A DNA stretch of 64,000 nucleotides from Panacagrimonas sp041603235 (lineage in GTDB: Bacteria; Pseudomonadota; Gammaproteobacteria; Nevskiales; Nevskiaceae). The number at the start of each line of letters is the position of its first letter. Within the stretch, counting starts at the first letter, position 1. Location: the NCBI GenBank assembly GCA_041603235.1, contig JBFIES010000009.1:113492-177491 (forward strand), written 5' to 3'. The position numbers were made by a program, and so were the translations under genes. Shown here piece after piece: positions 32,335 through 40,813 of the stretch. The notes beneath the pieces are model-generated. The model made no database searches and was not told where the DNA came from. It saw only the letters and a list, made by a program, of their open reading frames with translations.

Positions 32335-33285
32335 TCAGGGCGTGCGCTCCGAACCTGCCTGAGCAGGGCTTGGCCTCATTTCCGGTTTGCTGGCGTGACG
32401 CTGCGCCAGCCAGATCGCGGATGCAATCAGCGCCGCACCCATGACATGGCTGGGTTCCAACTTTTCGCCCAGTAGCAGTGCCGCCAGGCCGGTGCCGAAT
32501 ACGGGCATCAGGTGCAGGTACTGTCCTGCTCGATTGGCGCCAATGAGTTCTACGGCGCGGTTGAAGCACAAGTAGGACGCGATGGACGGCAGGATGCCAA
32601 CGTAGGCCAGGCTCGCCAGGGTCGGTCCGTCAATGTGCATCTGGCGCACTTGAAAATGTTCCCATGCGTACGCGGGCAGCAGCATCAGCGCGCCAATGGC
32701 AAAGGTAATGGTGATGAAGCTCAAGGGGTGCATGGAAGGGCGCTTTCTCAGCAGGGCCGAGTACAGGGCGTAGAACAGGACGGCGAGCAAAATCCAGCCA
32801 TCACCGGCAACGAGCTTGAGATGCAGCAACCTGTCCATTGAGCCGCCCGATACGATTACGGCCACGCCGCACAATGAAATCAGCATGGCCAGGCCCTGCA
32901 GTACGCTGATGGACTCACGGAAGATCAGCCAGGAGCAAAGGATGATGAACACCGGCATGGTCGACTGCATCAGCACGGCGTTGACCACCGTGGTGGTGCT
33001 CAGGCCGGTATAAACCAAGGCGTTGAAGCTGGCGATACCCAGAAAAGCGAGCAGGCAGATCAGCGCGGGTTGGCGGCGTAGCGCGGACAAGTCACGCCGC
33101 AGGTGTGGCCGCGCAAAGTGGATCACGACACAGAAAGCGATGGTCCAGCGCCAGAAAGATAGCGCCATGGGCGGAATATCGGCGTGCATGGCACGGCCGA
33201 GCACAAAATTGCCGGACCAGAACAGGGTCGCTAACGCCAGCAGCGCCGGGGCCATCGACCACAGTCTGAGCAGGGGTCCGTACAT
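32335..33285 (-). CDS. EamA/DMT-superfamily transporter
   Basis: This 316-residue protein has about ten hydrophobic helices arranged as two EamA repeats. Landmarks are LATLFWSGNFVLGR at the start, the TTTVVNAVLMQSTMPVFI stretch in helix 4, LLAVLFYALYSALLRKRPS at the start of the second repeat and MPVFGTGLAALLLGEKL near the end. Members export amino acids or other metabolites, but the substrate cannot be predicted. It converges with LAL paralogue 2 and ends 54 bases after it. The stop lies 22 bases downstream of the phosphatase gene's direction of travel, so it may share that gene's transcript. Confidence 0.85.
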   Translation of the reverse strand: MYGPLLRLWSMAPALLALATLFWSGNFVLGRAMHADIPPMALSFWRWTIAFCVVIHFARPHLRRDLSALRRQPALICLLAFLGIASFNALVYTGLSTTTVVNAVLMQSTMPVFIILCSWLIFRESISVLQGLAMLISLCGVAVIVSGGSMDRLLHLKLVAGDGWILLAVLFYALYSALLRKRPSMHPLSFITITFAIGALMLLPAYAWEHFQVRQMHIDGPTLASLAYVGILPSIASYLCFNRAVELIGANRAGQYLHLMPVFGTGLAALLLGEKLEPSHVMGAALIASAIWLAQRHASKPEMRPSPAQAGSERTP

Positions 33286-33307
33286 CAGTGCTGAGCCGCT
33301 TTCCGGT

Positions 33308-34102
33308 TCAACTCGATATCAGCAGTCGGGCTTGTATGGCATCGCGCCTCTGCTGCGAGAGGTCGCAATGCTTGAGCAGGTAGTCATCCAGGCTGCCGAA
33401 GTCTTTCTTGACGGTATCCAGTGCAGCTTGCAGATACACCGGGTCGGCAATGACCAGCATGCCCAGAGCCGTCCGTACATGCGCCGTGAGTTCTGTGTTG
33501 GGCAGAAATCGCACGCGATCACTCATCATGCGTTCGGGGGTGTAGCGTTCACTGGTGAGTTCGTAGTTGGCCATGATCTGCTCATGTCCAACGCCCAGGG
33601 CATGCAGCACCATGGCGCTGACAAAACCAGTGCGGTCCTTGCCCACCGCGCAGTGGATGACCACGGCACGTGCTTGGTCTTTCTCGAGATATGCGAACAG
33701 CGCGCTGAGATCCTTGGCGAAGGCCGAAGGCATCTGCCGGTAGTTGTCGATCATGGCTTCGCGCGCGCGCTCGGCGCTGAAGCTGGGGTCACGCAGACGC
33801 TTGCCCCATTTGTCCGGCTGCACGCTGGACAGATCGGCGTCGATATCCAGCGCCAAAGTTTCAACCGAGCCGTCTCTGGGCCACTCATTGGACATCCGGC
33901 GACGTTCGCCCGGGCTGCGCAGATCGCAGATCAGCCCGATATTCAGGCCATTGAGCGTTTCATGGTCGGGCGGGGTGAGGTTGAGCATCAGCTCGGTCCG
34001 GTACAGGTGGCCGGTCCGGACGCGTCGACCGTCGAGTGTGGGGTAACCGCCAAAGTCTCGGAAATTGGGGGCGCCGACCAGCAGGGGGGCAGATGAATCC
34101 AT
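33308..34102 (-). CDS. Tyrosine-protein phosphatase (Y_phosphatase3/SIW14-like)
   Basis: The 264-residue product, from the ATG at 34102, has the P-loop HCAVGKDRTG (150-159), with nucleophile Cys151 and Arg157 and the family's Lys-Asp pair. NFRDFGGYPTLDGRRVRTGHLYRT (residues 13-36) is the characteristic N-terminal motif of Y_phosphatase3 proteins, related to the Mycobacterium PtpB group. A longer frame to 34204 would enter the divergent promoter. Such enzymes remove phosphate from tyrosine or from phosphoinositides. It is divergent from the WS/DGAT gene across about 208 bases. Confidence 0.88.
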   Translation of the reverse strand: MDSSAPLLVGAPNFRDFGGYPTLDGRRVRTGHLYRTELMLNLTPPDHETLNGLNIGLICDLRSPGERRRMSNEWPRDGSVETLALDIDADLSSVQPDKWGKRLRDPSFSAERAREAMIDNYRQMPSAFAKDLSALFAYLEKDQARAVVIHCAVGKDRTGFVSAMVLHALGVGHEQIMANYELTSERYTPERMMSDRVRFLPNTELTAHVRTALGMLVIADPVYLQAALDTVKKDFGSLDDYLLKHCDLSQQRRDAIQARLLISS

Positions 34103-34310
34103 CGAAATTATCACGCCACATTCATGGGTAAGACGAACAAGGATAAAGCTTGAAGGCGACAATTCGCGATCTGCATCGAACCTTGCACGATTTATGCACT
34201 CCATTAATTCTGCGGGTGGTGGTGCAGGAGGGGTAGTCTTGCAGCGCGCCGCAGTGTTTGTGTCCGCAGCACATGCCGACGTCCTTGTTCAGATCAGTTC
34301 AGGAGAGAAG

Positions 34311-35663
34311 ATGCGCCGTTTGTCGCCAATTGATGTGGCTTTCCTGCTTCTGGAAAATCGCCACCAGCCCTTGCACGTCGGTGCACTCGCCCTGCTAACC
34401 CCGCCAAAGGATGCCCCTCCGGACTTTGCTGCTGGTCTGGCTGAGCGACTCAGCCATTCCCATATCGCGGCGTCCCCATTCGATCGACGGCCGTTCAAGC
34501 GGCTCGGCATGTTCTATTGGGAGGATGACCCTCACTTTGACCTGTCGCATCACTTTGTACATCTGGCGCTGCCCAAGCCGGGGCGCATTCGCGAATTGCT
34601 GGCCATGGTGTCGCGGGTGCACAGCGCCCATCTCGACCGCGCCTACCCCTTATGGCGTGTCTACCTGATCGAAGGCCTGGAAGATGGCCGCATCGCCACC
34701 TTCATGAAAATTCACCATTCGGTGGTAGATGGTGTTTCGGGCATGCATCTGCTGATCAAGTCGATGGCCGAGACGGCTGAGAAGTCCGCCATCATGCCGC
34801 CCACCTGGGAAATTGGCAGCGGCCTGCGGCCCAAGCCTGTCCTGCGCAAGGCCATCAGCAGTCTGGATCGCTGGCGTGCCTCGGCGCAATCCATCCCCAC
34901 GGTGCTGCGCGAGCTGGGCACTTCGGTCAAGCATGCGCGGGATGACCACCCTGACATTGTCACGAGCCTGCGCGCGCCGCGCTGCATCCTCAATCAGCCA
35001 ATCACGGCTTCACGCCGTTTTGCAGCGCAGTCGTACTCGACCGAACGCATCAAGGCCATCGGCAAGCGACTGTCCGGCACCAGCAACGATGTGGTCATGG
35101 CCATGTGTGGCGGTGCCTTGCGGACCTACCTCTCGGATCTGCACGCCCTGCCTGACAAGCCGCTGATCGCCGGGGTGCCGGTGTCGTTGCATCGGGACCG
35201 TCGTCATATCGAGCCCGGCAACGCCATTACCTTCATGCTGGCCAATCTCGGTACCCACGTCGCCGATCCGGTCAAGCGCTTTGAGATCGTGAAAGCGTCC
35301 ATGGATTACAACAAGGCCCGATTCGAAGCCATGAATCAGGCCGAGCTGCTGGCCTATGCGCTTGGCATGCTGACGCCGGGCGTGCTCAACATGCGCGGCA
35401 GCTGGGAGCGCATGCCGATGAACGTGGTGATCTCCCATGTGCCGGGGCCGAGGTCGGATCGCTACTGGCAGGGTTGCAAGCTGGACGGCCTGTACCCGGT
35501 TTCCGTGGTCGTGGATGGTCTGGCGCTGAACATCACGCTGGTCAGCCGTGGAGATCAGATTGATTTTGGCCTGATTGCCTGCCGGCGCACGCTGCCCAGC
35601 GTGCAGCGCCTGCTCGATCATCTGGATGAGGAGTTGGACGCACTGGAAAATGCCCTGGTCTGA
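34311..35663 (+). CDS. Wax ester synthase/diacylglycerol acyltransferase (WS/DGAT)
   Basis: From the ATG at 34311, six bases after AGGAGA, the protein has 450 residues, the usual family length; upstream in-frame starts would overlap the divergent promoter and add a foreign leader. The condensation motif HHSVVDG (135-141) supplies the catalytic His pair. RRLSPIDVAFLLLENRHQPLH at the start and NVVISHVPGP near residue 385 are family hallmarks. The enzyme esterifies acyl-CoA to long-chain alcohols or diacylglycerol at the membrane, making wax esters or triacylglycerol. With phaC and ppk1 in the same window it adds a second carbon store. Confidence 0.93.
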   Translation: MRRLSPIDVAFLLLENRHQPLHVGALALLTPPKDAPPDFAAGLAERLSHSHIAASPFDRRPFKRLGMFYWEDDPHFDLSHHFVHLALPKPGRIRELLAMVSRVHSAHLDRAYPLWRVYLIEGLEDGRIATFMKIHHSVVDGVSGMHLLIKSMAETAEKSAIMPPTWEIGSGLRPKPVLRKAISSLDRWRASAQSIPTVLRELGTSVKHARDDHPDIVTSLRAPRCILNQPITASRRFAAQSYSTERIKAIGKRLSGTSNDVVMAMCGGALRTYLSDLHALPDKPLIAGVPVSLHRDRRHIEPGNAITFMLANLGTHVADPVKRFEIVKASMDYNKARFEAMNQAELLAYALGMLTPGVLNMRGSWERMPMNVVISHVPGPRSDRYWQGCKLDGLYPVSVVVDGLALNITLVSRGDQIDFGLIACRRTLPSVQRLLDHLDEELDALENALV

Positions 35664-35680
35664 GGGCTGCTGACAAAACT

Positions 35681-35708
35681 TTGACAGGACCTTCGCGGTC
35701 CATAAGTA
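35681..35708 (+). promoter_or_regulatory. Candidate sigma-70 promoter with internal palindrome, upstream of the DUF4124 gene
   Basis: TTGACA (35681-35686) is a consensus -35 box; TAAGTA (35703-35708) is a weaker -10 after a 16-base spacer. The spacer holds the inverted repeat GGACC-TTCGC-GGTCC (35687-35701), which could be an operator or simply a small hairpin. The DUF4124 ATG follows at 35737. Confidence 0.5.
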
Positions 35709-35736
35709 TCTGAGCCTCACCCAGCAGGTCGTATCG

Positions 35737-36273
35737 ATGCGTCTGATTCTCTGCCTGATGATCCTGTTTGCCATCCCGGTCATGGCGTCCGAGGTGTATC
35801 GCCACGTGGACAAGGATGGGGTGGTCCATTACACGGACAAGCCGCCTAGCAAGAACGCCAAGCCATTGGATCTGCCGCCAATTCAGGTCATCGGCCCCAT
35901 CGAGGCTCCGCAGGCCTCCCGGCCCTCCAGCAGAGGGTCATCGTCGTCCAGCGCTGTTCCTCGCGATCTGAGCGTGAGCATCGTTTCGCCGACCCCGGAT
36001 CAGACCTTTCGCGGCGACGACCGGCGATTGACCGTCAGCGTCAGCCTGAGTGCCGGCCTGCCAGAAGGTTTCGGGCTTTTCTATCTGCTCGACGGCAGCC
36101 CCCAAAACCGGGCCGCCACCCGTCAGCAGAGCTATACGCTCAGTGAGGTGGAGCGTGGCGAACATCTGGTCAGCGTGATTCTGGTCAATGCGCGCGGCAC
36201 CGAGGTGAGTCGGGCGGGGCCGGTCATCGTGCACATGAAGCCGCCGACCGTGCAGCTGACCGAGGGGCGCTAG
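35737..36273 (+). CDS. DUF4124-domain periplasmic protein upstream of ntrB
   Basis: This 178-residue protein has a short signal peptide (MRLILCLMILFAIPVMAS) and then a DUF4124 module (EVYRHVDKDGVVHYTDKPPS), a small beta motif common in gammaproteobacterial periplasmic proteins. A Ser/Pro-rich linker (residues 55-75) leads to a C-terminal Ig-like beta domain (VSIVSPTPDQTFRGDDRRL) resembling fibronectin-like modules. Function is unknown. It is a frequent neighbour of glnL-glnG in this class. Its stop is 113 bases before the ntrB ATG, with an NtrC-like box between. Confidence 0.82.
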   Translation: MRLILCLMILFAIPVMASEVYRHVDKDGVVHYTDKPPSKNAKPLDLPPIQVIGPIEAPQASRPSSRGSSSSSAVPRDLSVSIVSPTPDQTFRGDDRRLTVSVSLSAGLPEGFGLFYLLDGSPQNRAATRQQSYTLSEVERGEHLVSVILVNARGTEVSRAGPVIVHMKPPTVQLTEGR

Positions 36274-36303
36274 CACCGAAGGCGCGCACGTCATCGGTGC
36301 GAA

Positions 36304-36320
36304 CGCACCAAAACAGTGCA
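36304..36320 (+). promoter_or_regulatory. NtrC-like binding site upstream of ntrB
   Basis: The sequence CGCACCAAAACAGTGCA at 36304-36320 matches 14 of 17 positions of the remembered NtrC consensus TGCACCAAAATGGTGCA, including both GCAC/GTGC half-sites. It lies about 67 bases before the ntrB ATG, fitting autoregulation of the ntrBC operon as in enteric bacteria. Confidence 0.7.
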
Positions 36321-36386
36321 AATCTGATCCGGCTCCGCTAGGCTGCAGCCGCGCGTGAGTGGCGCGCCTTTTGCAGTCCGCCTTCC

Positions 36387-37475
36387 ATGAAATTTGTGCC
36401 CCGTGCGCGCATTGCGCCCGATGCCGTTCTCGACGGAATCAGTACCGTCGTGATCTGTCTCGACGCAAAGCTGGCCATTGCCTCCATCAATACTGCAGGA
36501 GAAAGCCTCTTCGAGGTCAGCCGGCGGCACGCGCTGGGAGAACCGGTGGAGCTGGCCCTGCCATCGTTTGCGCCCCATCTGCCGCGTCTGCGCGAAGCAG
36601 CCGAGTCGGGCACTGGCTTCATCGAGCATGAGATGGAGCTGCCCCGCGCAGGGACAGGCGAGGCTCTGATGGTGGATTGCACCGTGACGCCGATCCTGCT
36701 CGGCAAAGGGACCGGTCTGGTCATGGAATGCCAGCCGATGGAGCGCTTGTTGCGAATCTCCCGCGAGGAGCTGTTGTTGTCACAACACCAGGCCTCTCGA
36801 GAACTGATTCGAGGCTTGGCGCATGAGATCAAGAATCCATTAGGCGGCATTCGCGGTGCAGCGCAGTTGATGGAGAAGGATTTTCCGGATTCACAGCACA
36901 GCGAGTACACCGGCGTCATCATCCGCGAGGCGGACCGTCTGCAGAATCTGGTCAATCGCATGCTCGGGCCCAACCGCATGCCGCAGAAACTGGCGGTCAA
37001 TATCCACGAGGTCCTTGAGCATGTTCGTCAGCTGGTTGAGGCGCAGAACGAGCCCGGTATTTCGCTGATTCGGGATTACGACCCGAGCATCCCGGACATC
37101 ATCGCGGACCGCGAGCAGTTGATTCAGTCGATGCTCAATATCGTGGGCAACGCGGTGCAGTCCATTTCGGATGGGCCGAGTGAGGAAGGTGCGGTCACCC
37201 TGCGCACGCGCACCAAGCGTCAGTTCACGATTGGCGGCCTGCGCCACCGGTTGGTGATCCAGATTGATATCGAAGACACCGGGCCAGGCATCTCGCCGGC
37301 AATCATTGATCGGATTTTCTATCCGATGGTCACCACCCGGGCTCAGGGAACGGGCCTTGGCCTGCCCATGGCGCAGTACCTGATCCACTCCCACGGCGGA
37401 CTTATCGAATGTCGCTCGCGGCCTGGCTGTACTGTCTTTTCCATTTACATGCCGCTGGACGGCAACATTGAGTGA
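36387..37475 (+). CDS. glnL: NtrB, nitrogen-regulation sensor histidine kinase
   Basis: This 362-residue soluble kinase has an N-terminal PAS domain (about 10-115). The H-box GLAHEIKNPLGG holds phospho-acceptor His146, followed by an N-box (SMLNIVGNAVQSI), G1 (DTGPGI) and G2 (GTGLGLPMAQYL). There is no membrane segment, as expected of NtrB. Under nitrogen limitation it phosphorylates NtrC, and PII switches it to a phosphatase. The ntrC reading frame overlaps the end of this gene only if a TTG is used; the preferred ntrC ATG is 13 bases beyond the stop. The NtrC-like box upstream suggests feedback control. Confidence 0.94.
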   Translation: MKFVPRARIAPDAVLDGISTVVICLDAKLAIASINTAGESLFEVSRRHALGEPVELALPSFAPHLPRLREAAESGTGFIEHEMELPRAGTGEALMVDCTVTPILLGKGTGLVMECQPMERLLRISREELLLSQHQASRELIRGLAHEIKNPLGGIRGAAQLMEKDFPDSQHSEYTGVIIREADRLQNLVNRMLGPNRMPQKLAVNIHEVLEHVRQLVEAQNEPGISLIRDYDPSIPDIIADREQLIQSMLNIVGNAVQSISDGPSEEGAVTLRTRTKRQFTIGGLRHRLVIQIDIEDTGPGISPAIIDRIFYPMVTTRAQGTGLGLPMAQYLIHSHGGLIECRSRPGCTVFSIYMPLDGNIE

Positions 37476-37488
37476 GTCACGCACGCAC

Positions 37489-39048
37489 ATGAGTACATCA
37501 CTGGAAGTCTGGGTTGTAGACGACGATGAGTCGATTCGCTGGGTCATGCAGAAGTCACTGATGCGTGCGGACATGAAGGTGCAGACTTTCGAGGGTGCTG
37601 CAGAGCTGTTTGACGCTCTGGAAGAAGGCAAGCCCGATGTGCTTGTTACCGACATCCGTATGCCCGGTGTCGATGGTCTGGAGTTGATGAAACGCGTGCG
37701 CGCCGATCATCCCGATCTGCCTGTGATTGTGATGACGGCACATTCCGACCTGGACGCGGCGGTTGCTAGTTACAAGGGCGGTGCATTCGAGTATCTCGCC
37801 AAGCCCTTTGATGTTGATGCAGTTGCGGATCTGGTGCGCCGCGCTGCCACCCGCAGCGAAAAAGCAGAAGCTGATCCACAACTGGAGGACGCTGCCATCA
37901 TCGGCGAGGCGCCCGCCATGCAGGAGGTGTTTCGCGCCATCGGGCGTTTGTCGCAGTCTCACATCACGGTGATGATCAATGGAGAATCCGGTACCGGCAA
38001 GGAGCTTGTTGCGCGTGCCCTGCATGTGAATTCGCCGCGCGTGAACAAACCTTTTCTGGCGATCAACACCGCTGCAATTCCAAAAGATCTGATGGAGTCA
38101 GAATTTTTTGGACATGAGCGCGGCGCTTTTACGGGTGCACAGACGCAGCGCAAGGGGCGCTTCGAGCAGGCCGACGGCGGCACGCTGTTTCTCGATGAAA
38201 TCGGCGACATGCCGGCAGACCTTCAGACACGATTGCTGCGCGTATTGCAGAACGGAGAGTTCTACCGGGTGGGCGGCGCATCCCCGATCAAGGTCAATGT
38301 GCGCGTCATAGCGGCAACCCATCAGAATCTCGAAGCATTGGTTGCCGATGGACGCTTCCGCGAAGATCTTTTTCATCGCCTGAACGTCATCCGTATTCGC
38401 ATCCCCAATCTTAGTGAGCGTGCCGAAGACGTTCCCTTGCTGATGCGTCACTTTTTGGTACGGGCGGCCAATGAGCTGCAGGCAGACGTAAAGCGCATCC
38501 AGCCTGATGTGATGCAGAAGCTTTGCGAATACGAATGGCCCGGCAATGTGCGTCAGCTTGAGAACGTCTGTCGTTGGCTTACCGTGATGGCGCCGGGGCA
38601 AGACGTGCATATGGCCGATCTTCCGCCCGAGCTCAGCAGCGCCGGAGAAGCCAGCCAGACAGCTACCACAGCCAGACCAGCAAAGCCTGCGCCGGTGGTA
38701 ACTGCCGCGGAGCCGGTTCCAGAACAACCAACGGTTTCCACGCCTCTGCCTGAAGCGCCAACGCCCGTTGATCAACCCGCTGTTGCAGCAGAGTTCGAAG
38801 AGCCGCAGGCGCCTGCTCAGACGGACGTTGCCGATTGGCACAAACTGCTGGGCAAGTGGGCGGACCTTCAATTTGAGGGCGGCTGCAGTGGCTTGCTGGA
38901 CGAAGCCATGCCGAGATTTGAACGGACGCTGATCGAGTCCGCCCTGAAAGCGACCAAGGGGCAGCGCCAGGAAGCGGCGCGGCGACTGGGGTGGGGGCGC
39001 AACACGCTAACCCGCAAGATTCAGGAATTAGGGATGGACGGCAGCTAG
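37489..39048 (+). CDS. glnG: NtrC, sigma-54-dependent nitrogen response regulator
   Basis: The product has 519 residues from the ATG at 37489. It comprises a receiver domain (Asp55 in TDIRMPG), a sigma-54 AAA+ domain with Walker A GESGTGKE (165-172), GAFTGA (212-217) for sigma-54 contact and LFLDEIGD, and a C-terminal Fis-type helix-turn-helix (GQRQEAARRLGWGRNTLTRK). The linker before the helix-turn-helix (about 385-450) is long and Pro/Ala/Thr-rich, more than in enteric NtrC. The last 17 codons are the first unit of a 126-bp tandem repeat that continues past the stop. NtrC activates nitrogen-assimilation genes when phosphorylated by NtrB. Confidence 0.95.
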   Translation: MSTSLEVWVVDDDESIRWVMQKSLMRADMKVQTFEGAAELFDALEEGKPDVLVTDIRMPGVDGLELMKRVRADHPDLPVIVMTAHSDLDAAVASYKGGAFEYLAKPFDVDAVADLVRRAATRSEKAEADPQLEDAAIIGEAPAMQEVFRAIGRLSQSHITVMINGESGTGKELVARALHVNSPRVNKPFLAINTAAIPKDLMESEFFGHERGAFTGAQTQRKGRFEQADGGTLFLDEIGDMPADLQTRLLRVLQNGEFYRVGGASPIKVNVRVIAATHQNLEALVADGRFREDLFHRLNVIRIRIPNLSERAEDVPLLMRHFLVRAANELQADVKRIQPDVMQKLCEYEWPGNVRQLENVCRWLTVMAPGQDVHMADLPPELSSAGEASQTATTARPAKPAPVVTAAEPVPEQPTVSTPLPEAPTPVDQPAVAAEFEEPQAPAQTDVADWHKLLGKWADLQFEGGCSGLLDEAMPRFERTLIESALKATKGQRQEAARRLGWGRNTLTRKIQELGMDGS

Positions 39049-39496
39049 GCCTACCGAGTTTCGCGCCCCACTTTCCGGCCCTCCCGCACCTGCTGCTTCG
39101 CAGTCACCGTGTCGGGCCGGAGCCGCAATACCCTAACCCGCAAGATTCAAGAATTAGGGATGGACGGCAGCTAGGCTTACCGAGTTTCGCGCCCCACCTT
39201 CCGGCCCTCCCGCACCCGCTGCTTCGCAGGCACCGTGTCGGGCCGGAGGCGCAACACGCTAACCCGCAAGATTCAGGAGTTGGGGATGGACGGCAGCTAG
39301 GCCTACCCAGTTTCGCGCCCGACTTTCCGGCCCTCCCGCGTCCGCTGCTTCGCGGTCACCGTGTCGGGCCGGAGCCGCAACACGCTAACCCGCAAGATTC
39401 AGGAATTAGGGATGGACGGCAGCTAGGCTTACGCAGTTTCGCGCCCCACTTTCCGGCCCTCCCGCATCCGCTGCTTCGCAGTCACCGTGTCGGGCC
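38998..39496 (+). repeat. Four-copy 126-bp tandem repeat containing the ntrC 3' end
   Basis: Units begin at 38998, 39124, 39250 and 39376; the last stops at about 39496, five bases short. Each unit has 51 bases of the ntrC tail (16 codons plus TAG) and 75 bases of spacer. All five differences among the copies of the coding part are third-base and synonymous (AAC/AAT, ACG/ACC, CAG/CAA, GAA/GAG, TTA/TTG), although only copy 1 is translated. The spacer part varies at about the same rate. Each spacer can fold: TCCGGCCC pairs with GGGCCGGA around an inner CTGC-TTC-GCAG stem (copy 4 lacks the last two paired bases). The copies may exchange sequence by recombination. Confidence 0.97.
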
Positions 39497-39718
39497 AGAC
39501 CATCTTTGATCAGGCGTTGCGCGGATATCGTCTTGTACGCTCCTCATTAAGCGCGGGCATTCCAGTCATTGCTTCCGGCCTGAGTAGTGACTCAGAAATC
39601 CATTATTGGGGTAATCGTGCAATGTCGATCGTGATTACGATGCTTCTTGAGAGAAGCCCCGAAATATTCGGTAGAGTTCCGGCATTGATTGAAAGCAGAT
39701 CATTCGGAGGAGAGAAGC

Positions 39719-40786
39719 ATGGAAGATGTGCTGGATCCGGAGCGTGCGCGCCATTTGCATCAGCATGTGCTCAACAAGGCATACCGCAAGTACTCGCTTC
39801 TCACCGTGGTGTGGGTGCTGGGCGCGCTCACGCACGCAGGGTTCGTTGGGTTTTTCTACAAGCACGGTATTCCTGAGCTTGGCCGCTACAACATTCTGTC
39901 TGTTTTGATGTGGTTGTCTGCAGGTTGGCTGACCAAGCAGGGCAAGTTGTCTGCCGCGATATGGATCATCTTCTTCGAGATCATCGTCTTCGCCACGCTA
40001 TCGGCCCACTTCGTTGGTCTCGATGCCGGGTTTCATAACTACATCTGGTGTCTGGCTGCACTGATGGTCATATCGCCCAGCATCAATGTCGTGGCGGGAG
40101 TCGCGCTGGCCTTCCTCAGCATGGGAATCTACGGCCTGCTTTATGTCTTCTTCGATGCTCGTGTATCAACGAACATTCCAGACTCATTGTGGACACCCTT
40201 GCATGTGGTCAATGCGGTGATCGCAGCTGTTCCGGTCATTTTTTCGATTGGCACGGTCAGACGGACTTTCGAGAATCAGCACATGAAATTTGAGCGGCTG
40301 GCTAATTACGACAGCCTGACTGGATTGCCCAATCGGCGCCTGGGAGCGAGAGCACTCGAAGATCGACGTCTCGATCCCGACTCAGATACCAGTATCGTGG
40401 CACTGGCAGACATCGATCACTTCAAGACTATCAACGATCGTTACGGACACGAACTTGGCGACGCTGTTCTGCTCGCTATCGCCAGTTTTCTCAAGTCTGC
40501 ATTGCGAGAACAGGATCTGGCCTGCCGCTGGGGTGGGGAAGAGTTTCTGATCCTTCTGTCCAACACCCGGATGGATTCGGCAGAGACGATACTGGAGCGC
40601 ATTCGAAAAGATCTTTCGGAAACGCAACTCATACCCGAGCTTCCCGATTTGCGCGTAACAATGAGTTTCGGTTTGGCGAGTCGGGGTAGCCAGGAGAGCC
40701 ATCAAACCGTTTCGGAATGGTTGGCGCGTGCGGATACGAAACTTTATCAAGCCAAGAGCGAGGGTCGGAACAGGGTTCTGGCCTGA
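39719..40786 (+). CDS. GGDEF-domain diguanylate cyclase with membrane sensor
   Basis: From the ATG at 39719, behind GGAGGAGAG, the protein has 355 residues. Roughly residues 22-170 hold five or six membrane helices with short loops. The GGDEF domain follows (about 190-355), with LTGLPNRR, the metal site ADIDHFKTIND and the active-site loop RWGGEEF. The intact GGEEF loop implies cyclic-di-GMP synthesis in the cytoplasm under control of the membrane part. The RxxD inhibitory site is not evident five residues ahead of the loop. The gene lies about 220 bases beyond the ntrC repeat array and is convergent with the TIR gene. Confidence 0.9.
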   Translation: MEDVLDPERARHLHQHVLNKAYRKYSLLTVVWVLGALTHAGFVGFFYKHGIPELGRYNILSVLMWLSAGWLTKQGKLSAAIWIIFFEIIVFATLSAHFVGLDAGFHNYIWCLAALMVISPSINVVAGVALAFLSMGIYGLLYVFFDARVSTNIPDSLWTPLHVVNAVIAAVPVIFSIGTVRRTFENQHMKFERLANYDSLTGLPNRRLGARALEDRRLDPDSDTSIVALADIDHFKTINDRYGHELGDAVLLAIASFLKSALREQDLACRWGGEEFLILLSNTRMDSAETILERIRKDLSETQLIPELPDLRVTMSFGLASRGSQESHQTVSEWLARADTKLYQAKSEGRNRVLA

Positions 40787-40813
40787 CGCAGGATTGCGAT
40801 TAATGTATGCGTG

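Noticed and set aside
33023..34096. A 357-codon frame antisense to the phosphatase gene
   Set aside because: It spans the end of the EamA gene and the phosphatase gene, both of which have clear family motifs.
38998..39496. Possible CRISPR array
   Set aside because: The 126-bp units are contiguous, near-identical over their full length and contain no unique spacers; no cas genes are near.
38991..39509. A 172-codon frame through the ntrC repeats encoding four 42-residue units
   Set aside because: It is open only because the period is a multiple of three. Differences between copies change amino acids in this frame (for example His to Tyr, Ala to Pro) but are silent in the NtrC frame, so the NtrC frame is the one under constraint.
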